From contig OY755190.1 of the NCBI GenBank assembly GCA_963576735.1, positions 5,697,695 through 5,761,694 of the forward strand: a stretch of 64,000 nt of DNA. Direction: 5' to 3'. The notes beneath the pieces were generated by a model. The model was not told the DNA's origin and made no database searches. It was given only the letters and a program-made list of their open reading frames with translations. The stretch comes from Bedellia somnulentella. Taxonomy: Eukaryota > Arthropoda > Insecta > Lepidoptera > Bedelliidae. Below, in pieces: positions 57,301 to 64,000 of the stretch. A program made the position numbers and the translations under genes. The first letter of the stretch is position 1. Each line of letters starts with the position of its first letter.

Positions 57301-58628
57301 GATTTCTATTTGTAGTTGTTAAATTCCTATAACCTACTTTTTCTTAACAAACTTAGTTTTAGTAAGGTTTTTTAAAAGTAAGAATTGCTAAGCTAACTTC
57401 GTAGTACGAGTATAATAACAAAACAACTTATTACAATAATGGCGTATTTTATTTTAATCCTCTTATAGAAAAACGTTTGCGTTTTATTATGTGACAAGTA
57501 TAATTTACGTTGTTGAGGCATTAAACTAGTTGAATGATTATGCTTCCCGTTGGAAAGTGGTCTATACCTTGCAGCTTAATGCGGAAATGGGCGAACGGCG
57601 TCGTCGGTTAAATAATTACAGTACCTACAGTGATAGTTTTTGTTACAGGCTTTACTACTATCAAGATGTATTTAGTCAGCTATTTTATAGTAAAAGAGAT
57701 GGCTGAAAGATTAATATGAATTTAATTATCACTTAAAGTTTTGTGCTAGATCCTTTTTAAAAAAAAAACTAAATTATTGAAAATATTTATGTCACTTAAA
57801 ATATTTATCTCAAAGTATTCATGCCGTGAGTGTATGTATGTATTAATACTGCTTAGTTGGACGAACATGGTTCGAAGATTCTATCAGAGCGCTTTGTCAT
57901 TAACATATATCACTTAAAAGCTGGTCAAGACCAAAACAATATAATCAAAGGTCAAATATTACGGTTGTTACGCAGACAATCTTCTATGTAGCAATAAACG
58001 TGGGAGTAGACACTTTGATCAAACATTTCCCTTGTTAACATAAACGTAGGGTTGCTCGATAGACGAGAAGTAAGACATAGAGCGCCCCAAGCTTTTTCAT
58101 GATTTTCAGCTTAGATTTTTCAATTTAAAGTTATATGCGCTTTAAAAGCGTGTTTTCTGTTTAATTAAAGAATATATATTTTTTAGTACTTAATCGGTTA
58201 AAATCAGTGGGATGAACCTATGAATTTATTACATGGTCCCTGATTCGATTAGTGTACAAATTTTGAATTAACTCGGTCCGTTTAAAGTAGGTCAAAATCG
58301 AGTTTAAAGGAGTCGCTTACATACACACCTACTTACAGGTGAAGCTAATATAAGCGTGTTAAAAATCGTATAATTCTGGCCATTAATAGTCTACTCGATG
58401 TCGATGGAAGTAAGCAAGTAATGTTTATCTTAGAGTCTGTTTTGAATAATTATAAGTGATCGATAGTTGATAGAAAACTTTACTTCTTCACAACATTCAT
58501 ATTGATTACTTTTAAAACCTTGAGTTAAAGTGGATTATTCGTTAAAGAAAATATTTCATACCTGTGCATAAAAGTGTTGTTATTGCTATGAAGATGGCTA
58601 GACATTTCTCAACATAGCACTTCGTCAT
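51331..58628 (-). CDS. Ly6/uPAR three-finger protein B (4 exons, 173 aa)
   Basis: Exons on the minus strand: 58628-58562, 54325-54152, 53394-53238, 51454-51331. All GT..AG; phases 1, 1, 2. The start MTKCYVEKCLAIFIAITTLL is a clear signal peptide. The mature part has SLKCYQCFASPPPGENYTSS, CSHFDH, DCPFSTMCMKKIF, ERDCAFQ, EGCHVTDD and KCFCRSDVCNAAP, the Ly6/uPAR Cys pattern. The C-terminal segment (IMGVIVVFNLMKYINSLR) is only partly hydrophobic, so GPI anchoring is less certain than in protein A. The first two introns sit at the same places and phases as in A; the third splits what is a single last exon in A. Intron 1 contains the CAP gene on the other strand. Confidence 0.88.
51925..51995 (+). 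repeat. R2 repeat fragment
   Basis: AGGAAACCCACATGGCTAAG and CTTAGTCATGTGA match the R2 core; it lies in Ly6-B intron 3. Confidence 0.5.
53045..53175. repeat. R2-like fragment
   Basis: TCACGTGATAGTTTTGTTAC, GGGGCAGGCTTTTATTG and CCTATCACATGACTACTAAC resemble parts of inverted R2. It stops about 60 bases short of Ly6-B exon 3. Confidence 0.35.
54333..54430 (-). repeat. CR1-type LINE 3' end with (TATC)n tail
   Basis: On the minus strand AAATAAACGAGTTATC runs into TATC repeats, like the LINE end at 22780-22806. It lies only 8 bp upstream of the Ly6-B exon 2 acceptor. Confidence 0.55.
54794..54930. mobile_element. Fold-back MITE, 137 bp, TGA duplication
   Basis: It starts CGCCCGATTTCTGAATTGAG and ends with the exact complement of those 20 bases. 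TGA flanks both sides (54791-54793, 54931-54933). It is the sister of the copy at 38390. Confidence 0.85.
55175..57030 (+). CDS. Membrane-anchored CAP/antigen-5-like protein (2 exons, 589 aa)
   Basis: Exons 55175-56193 and 56280-57030, with an 86 bp intron; TG + T closes the codon. Residues about 1-30 contain a hydrophobic stretch (VYILFVMSYF), possibly a signal sequence. Residues about 45-75 are acidic (DDDYYADDDDDD). The CAP domain spans about 212-440: WCNTKPC, HTLCLF, NSMRNSVAMGK, PKAANMNQVSYDETLEKIAT, ANTTKIGCAFAG, VMCNFSPAAPF. A transmembrane helix (LVAVIAPMALFFLILFDLF) lies at about 560-580, with a short tail. CAP proteins are secreted Cys-rich proteins of varied function. Odd points: the two cavity histidines align with Leu (LNSMR) and Lys (STYKTMQ). 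The ~200-residue N-terminal extension and the C-terminal anchor are also unusual. Many NxT/S sites. The gene is nested in Ly6-B intron 1. Start codon not certain. Confidence 0.85.
57043..57238 (-). repeat. R1 repeat copy
   Basis: It starts about 12 bases after the CAP stop codon: ATACATACATATACTCACGG, GATGGGTCTTCAACCGCATC, AGTCGCCTCTTACGACACCC. It may be part of the CAP 3' UTR. Confidence 0.65.
57239..58561. other. Rest of Ly6-B intron 1, no recognised feature
   Basis: AT-rich; no gene or known repeat. No clear CAP poly(A) signal could be assigned. Confidence 0.4.
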
Positions 58629-59109
58629 CTTGAGAACTCGGCACTTGGCGGTCTAACTGGTTTCATTCGTTTCTGTAACACCTGGAACGCAATATTATGC
58701 ATTTTAAACGTAATAATGACAAGGCTTCATTTAAAAATAAGTCGCTACAAATCCGGTTTTAAGGCTGCTTGAACAACCTTAGCCTTTAAACAATAAACCT
58801 GCGAATTGGGGTCATAACAAAAGTGCAAACGACGAAAAGGAGGTCTGTAAATGTTGCATTTGCGAAATGTAGATAGCTATCCGTCACTAGTCGAGCATAT
58901 AAGTAGAAGTACATCTTTTTGACTTTAAACTTGAAACGCTCGGTAGTATAATTCTGAATCAATTCCCTTATTAGCCTCTTACAGCATACACAAGAAGACG
59001 GGCTGTGCAAAATTATGTTAAATTCTCATCTCATTCTTCTCTCTCGAGTAAAAAAAATATTGGCATCTGGTGGTGAGTGTTTATACTGTATTACTGGACA
59101 ATGTATTTA

Positions 59110-59260
59110 CGTGAGTTGTTGTTGTTGATGTCCTGAGGCACCCTAATGGTGCACAGGGCCTACGTAAGTAGGTCTCTACATATTGTCGCATGGCCACTCA
59201 GCCATACGAGTTTCCTCACGATGTTTTCCCTCAGCATGAACAACCTTGATAACTTAACAA
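59110..59260 (-). repeat. R2 repeat copy
   Basis: Inverted R2: ATGGCCACTCAGCCATACGA, GTTTCCTCACGATGTTTTCC and CATGAACAACCTTGATAA. Confidence 0.65.
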
Positions 59261-60120
59261 ATTATGCTTAGTTATGATAAAATAATTAATTAATTACATT
59301 CATTTGATAAAACGGAGATTATGTGCGTGTTCGTGTTGCGTGCACACGATTCCAGTGCACTTCGGTTTTTTGTATTATTAACGCCAACTACGATCTTTAT
59401 TGATCGCATATTTATATTGAAAACTAACTACGCTTGCTCAACTATTTGTGTTTCGGAGAAAGAAATCATATTCTCACTATTTATTCAGAGAAAGCGATTT
59501 TGATACTCTTTTGTGTATATCATACTGAATCATCCTTATTTGAAATTGGAATAAATATGATCAATTTTGATGTAATTATGTTGAAAATTAAATAAGTTAT
59601 GTATTTCACTGTTTTAGCATTACAAACGGAGCGATCAGGTACCAAGTGACTTTAAATGAAACAATTAGCTGTTATCAAAAAAATCGATTAATTTGATTCG
59701 AAATGTTTATTTGATTTGAATTATTCAATCGTAGTAAGCGTAATGTAAAAACATAATGAAAGTGATTTATTGCATCGATAAATGTGGCTAATAATTAATT
59801 AGTATTCACCTTGAAATGTATTTTTAGAATACGTTCTAATCAAGTCCAAGTCTTCCGTAATGTAATTTATCCTTTACTAATAGAATAACAGTATATGTAC
59901 TAGAATCACCTTCTCTTGGTATAGTTATGGACATAAACTACCCACTAGACTAAACATATCATATCTATATGATTAAATCTTTGCAAATAGGCACCTTTAT
60001 GAAAACATGAATATTAATAAAAACGACCAATGATTTAAAAAAATATTATATTAATGTTATCATTCTCTACTAATAGTATGAATTAAAACATTTATTCAGA
60101 TTTGTACCCCTTATCATAAA

Positions 60121-60158
60121 CTTTCGTTAAAGTTTCGTTAAAGTTTCGTTAAAGTTTC
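60121..60158. repeat. Three tandem 11-base units
   Basis: The unit TTCGTTAAAGT occurs three times in a row, at the end of the short minus-strand frame 60138-60362. Confidence 0.7.
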
Positions 60159-60362
60159 GCGTATACCAGCGAAACTAGAGCGTTTCAAAAAATCAATTGT
60201 CCTAAAGTCCTCGACACTACAGTTCGATATTGCGTGTGATATTTTATTGGCATAATTGTGAACAATAATGGCAGTTCGGTCGGCCGCTGATTCCAAGGTC
60301 GTGACCTGGTTGGGTCCACCTTTCCCCTCGATCTTGAGCTCGATATGGACACCCAGTTGCAA
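60138..60362 (-). pseudogene. Unrecognised coding-like fragment, 74 codons
   Basis: The frame reads MQLGVHIELKIEGKGGPNQV and continues through HNYANKISHAI to a stop in the tandem repeat. Composition is more protein-like than nearby frames. I do not recognise it and see no flanking exon or promoter. It may be a dead retrocopy, a transposon piece or chance. Confidence 0.25.
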
Positions 60363-61280
60363 CTGTTATATAATGACACGGAAAAGTAAAGAAAAGCCAA
60401 AAAGTTTATTTTAAAATATAATGTTATTGTCTCTACCGTTGCTTCGGAAGGTGTTTGTAAAGAGACGAAGCAACAAGAAACTTCTTACATCTAAATTATA
60501 TCGGTGACTGTGTTGTTGCGATGTTTTTGGAACATTTTGAAATAAAATAATTAATAAAGTAAATATAAAATCTATAAATTGATTTATTGATGAACCCGAG
60601 CCAAACTCTATACTCTACACATTGCGAATAAAAATATTTCTTAAATTAAAATATCAGATACATACAACCCTACAACAACAGTTGTAAAGTGTTCCGATAT
60701 GGGGCACCAAACTGTTTGCTTCGTATATGTTCGTGTAAAATCAAACGGTCGCATATATCAATTGAATCTCAAACTCATTCACATAAGATGAACAAGGTTA
60801 TGTATGACAATAGTAAATGCGTATTTAACGGTTGCCGCCTCTGGCATAGTACCGGTGACGAAATCACTTCGGAAGGGAAAATTATTGTATGCCTATTGTT
60901 ATTTTGCTATGAGTGTTTGTCGTTGCCACCGCAGCAGTTGTGTTTCAAGTGATAAAACTAACGAAGCATTAACTATTAAGCATGAATAGTACCGAACATT
61001 TGTTTATTCGAGAAATATTGTCGTGTAGCTGGCAACTGGCTTCTACCATATTGTAGGCAAACGGTTTGGTTCCCTCTTAAATTAAATTGATGACATGTCT
61101 CAGTTCAGTTACGGCCGAAACTTTAAACGATTCCGCTTCGAAGTGTCCGAAAAGATGTCGGTCCTGGCTACTCCCAGGGTAGTAGTCACGAAGTTGTCCT
61201 GCACTAGGCCAGCTGGACAGACCTCAAACTCCGTATTCAGGGTAGGCCTGAGCCCCTGAATATGAATGGACTGTGATAAG

Positions 61281-61316
61281 TGTTGGCTTGGAACAGCATT
61301 ACCCTTATTTGGAAGA
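61281..61316 (+). repeat. R1 5' fragment
   Basis: GTGTTGGCTTGGAACAGCAT matches the R1 start GTGTCGGCTTAGAATAGC. Confidence 0.4.
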
Positions 61317-62048
61317 GTATTATTTGTTGCTAATACAAAATTTCACCACTGGGGCCCAATTCTACACGACCATCTTTTCTGTATGTCGGTCTTAGGTGTA
61401 TCAAAACTGTGGTTTTGGCATTCTCGAAGCAAAATTGACAAATGTCATTTGTGTCACTGTCACAATAGTGAGACAGCTAAGATCTTATTTGCTATTCTAC
61501 AAGGCCATTTTACGTCACTTTTTGACACATTGACGTATTTGGTATTCTGCAAATTAACGATTTTTTTCAGCGTTATGATGATTGAACGAATGATTCACCA
61601 AATCGGTATTCTAAGCGTTTTTAAGAGTTCTTTTGACAGCTGTCTGAAGCTACAATCCACCATAATGCTACAGTTTTTCTCCTAAAAAACAACAGTAGCT
61701 TTTTGTGTATTGTTTCATACATTCGAAAAAAAATTTTTTTTGTGGAAAATGATTATGAATATTTATTTGAATGTATTTACACATATTTTATTGGATTTTA
61801 TTTACATTTTACTGAAAATTTAAAGATATCAATAAAATATGCGACAATATATATGACAATATTTTTTCTGATAAAAATATCTTATTCAAAGTTCGAAAAT
61901 ATTTCAAATGTATCGAAGTAGATTTCGTTTCAATGTGGCTCAATGAAAATCGATATGATAAATGCAGTTACACTTATTCAAGAAAACGTTAACTCACTAT
62001 GAGGTCCCAGTCAAAGTAGATATAAGATAAATATGTTTTTAAATTATC

Positions 62049-62300
62049 ATGGTTGTTAACGGTGAGGGAAAACATCGTGAGGAAACCCACATGGCTGAGT
62101 TGTACTTAGTCATGTGACAGTGTATTCGTACAAAACGGCGATAGGCCTGCCCCCTATCACGTGAGTACACTGTCTAAGCAAAACGTGGGTACCTTCTCTG
62201 GAAACTAGATGGCGCTTGCCATGTGAGTTCAGAAGTATTGGTACCTCTGCCAACCCCTTCGGGGATAAACGGCGTGGACGTTTATGTTATGTTTATGTTT
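62049..62300 (+). repeat. R2 repeat, full-length copy
   Basis: Nearly the same as 7389-7640, ending GGCGTGGACGTTTATG. An R1 copy follows within about 10 bases. Confidence 0.75.
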
Positions 62301-62309
62301 TTATAGCAA

Positions 62310-62530
62310 AACAGCAGAATAACACTACCCCATTCCTACCGGTGGGTGGTCATAATAATAGGAGTGTATGGGTTACCCTTAGTGATTTCGCGTGGGCTTT
62401 CTAGTGGTTTTTGGTCGATATGGTTAGAGAGCCCGGCACCAACAATTATTTATTAATACCATCTTTTCACCACTCATCTTCCAAAAGTGACTCAGGAATT
62501 TCTCATTCCAAACTAGGCTAGGTCTGTATT
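62310..62530 (+). repeat. Diverged R1 repeat
   Basis: ATAACACTACCCCATTCCTA, CGGTGGGTGGTCAT and TCCAAAAGTGACTCAGGAAT. Confidence 0.55.
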
Positions 62531-62784
62531 ATGGGAAACCAGTTTATATGTATGCATGTCAGTTTCATCACCAACACCCCTATGATATTTTGTGTGATGA
62601 TATATAGCCTACGTAACTTGAATAATTCCAACGTTTAATTTAAAAAAATATTTTTTATATCGGTTGAGCTATTGGGGAATTAGGAACCTATACATACAAA
62701 CAAATATCTCTCCTTTTGGAAATTTGATATTATAGACAAGAGATTTTGAGATGATTGGCTGATTAGTGTACAGTCGGATATATA

Positions 62785-63036
62785 TACATACATACACACA
62801 TATACTCACGGCTATAAATCCCTAGAAGGGGTAGCCAGAGCTAAGGAATTTGAAATTCCTAAGCCACTTTTGGAAAGTTGAGTGGGGAAAAGATGGTGAG
62901 ATAAAGGTTGTTGGTGATGGGTTTCCGAATACATCGCCCAAAAATCTCTTAAAAGCCCCAATACAGTTAGTCGCCTCTTACGTACACCCATCGGAAGAAA
63001 TAGGGAAGTGCTATTCTAAGCCGACACTACACAGCA
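62785..63036 (-). repeat. R1 repeat, full-length copy
   Basis: ACATACACACATATACTCAC, CTAGAAGGGGTAGCCAGAGC, GGTTGTTGGTGATGGGTTTC, AGTCGCCTCTTACGTACACC and AAGCCGACACTACACAGC. A TATATGTATA-type simple repeat follows to about 63115. Confidence 0.75.
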
Positions 63037-63115
63037 AATATACACTACACAGTATATAAACACTACACTATATGTATACTACAGTGTATATATACTTTGT
63101 ATATATATGTATATA

Positions 63116-64000
63116 TTAATAGGCTTAAGGTAAAATAAAAGTCAGGATCATGTGCGGCCACACTACGAAAACCGAAAACATTATAGGTTGCCTATGTACT
63201 AAACGTATGCATTGTAAATTATGCTAGGTAACGACTATATAAAGTCTAAGCGAAAACAGTTGAGCTTTTCGTTTTATAGTTATTAACGTTGCCGTTAGCC
63301 CTCTAAAAAGTTATTCCTAATTAAATTATCACAGTTTTCATGCCAATAAATATTGACCCTAAGAAACTTAGGCGTATATTCAAAGTATAACAATACTCGT
63401 GCAAATCCGAAATGGTCCACTAGTAAATTAATAAAGAAACAAGTATCAAGAACATATTATTTATTTTATATTTGTAACTAAAGTATAATCACTAAGACGA
63501 GCAAAAAACTTTTAATACAAGTTTTGGTATGATAAATATACGCTTTATTATTTGTTAGCTTCTCCTACATGATTTGAAATATAAATGTACATTCTTGGGT
63601 AATTTTCAGTTGGTTGATATCCTCCGCAAGGAATTCTTATAAAATAGAGACACCATATGAATGTTCCAGTTTGAAAACTTTAATTAAGCTTCATCGTCAC
63701 GAATAATTGGTACCAAAATCACTGATAGCATATTCATCGTTAAGTTCGTATCGTACGAATAGTTCCGCAAACAAATAATGTTTGATATTAACCAGTCCGT
63801 TAAATTAATTATTATTCGGTATAAGAAATTTATTCATTAGTTTTCAAAATATGTAATAATGAAAATGAAAATTGACTAATTATAATTTTTTTGTTTGTTT
63901 ATTGTTTTTTTTATTTTTTTTTGTTATTGGCGGTATCTGCCGAATATTTTTCAGCAATTTCGCCACAAACAGCGTGATTTAGTCTCGCGTGTGAATTTTA
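63116..64000. other. Intergenic, no recognised feature
   Basis: AT-rich, no coding frame or repeat recognised to the window end. Confidence 0.4.

Noticed and set aside
61266..61685. 139-codon plus-strand ORF
   Set aside because: It begins in an R1 fragment, its composition looks random, and there is no family resemblance or splice context.
61330..61690. Possible MITE starting at GGGGCCCAATTCTACACG
   Set aside because: The left end looks like a lepidopteran MITE end, but I found no matching inverted right end.
62216..62404. ORF starting [18 protein letters not shown], also at 7557
   Set aside because: It is the same frame through R2 repeat copies, not a gene.
1..64000. CRISPR arrays, operons, bacterial regulatory sites
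   Set aside because: This is animal nuclear DNA with spliced genes; short repeats seen are microsatellites or transposon subterminal motifs.

Overview
The window is nuclear DNA of a lepidopteran insect (moth or butterfly). It is AT-rich and has split genes with GT..AG introns. It is packed with repeat families typical of Lepidoptera: mariner, piggyBac-like and hAT-like DNA elements, Helitron-like elements ending in CTAG, CR1/Jockey- and RTE-type LINE pieces, and tRNA-derived SINEs. I rebuilt all gene models by hand from reading frame, splice consensus, exon phase and remembered family sequence. No search was run.

Region 1-4.5 kb is transposon debris, probably inside an upstream Tao intron. 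It holds the 5' half of a CR1/Jockey-like LINE on the minus strand (ORF1 complete, ORF2 running off the left edge), a decayed RTE tail and a RNase-H-clade LINE tail. From 4.56 to 16.91 kb, twelve plus-strand exons encode the C-terminal 592 residues of the serine/threonine kinase Tao. The kinase domain must lie upstream of the window. Its introns hold a 1.2 kb TIR element, a 1.9 kb piggyBac-like element, several SINE-like copies and broken duplicates of two Tao exons. A long 3' UTR follows, to about 19.8 kb.

From 20.37 to 26.52 kb a complete six-exon NIPSNAP gene (272 aa) lies on the minus strand, tail to tail with Tao. Its last intron carries a 5'-truncated CR1-type LINE with an open reverse-transcriptase frame. 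A 769 bp hAT-like element with a perfect 8 bp target duplication sits in the divergent promoter region shared with the next gene. From 27.9 to 34.8 kb, four plus-strand exons encode the N-terminus and BTB domain of a Rabankyrin-5/ANKFY1 orthologue. Its ankyrin and FYVE exons are not visible in the remaining 29 kb.

From 36.0 to 58.6 kb two minus-strand Ly6/uPAR-type genes stand in tandem, 152 and 173 aa. They share exon layout and intron phases, so they are probably duplicates. The first has a structurally intact mariner in intron 1. The second has a whole opposite-strand gene nested in intron 1: a 589-aa membrane-anchored CAP/antigen-5-like protein with an acidic N-terminal extension. The remainder (45.2-51.3 and 58.6-64 kb) is intergenic, with SINE-like repeats and fold-back MITEs.

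Two recurrent families are called R1 and R2 here. R1 is about 245 bp with an (ATGT)n end. R2 is about 250 bp, starts ATGGTTGTTAACGGTGAG and ends in GTTTATG repeats.
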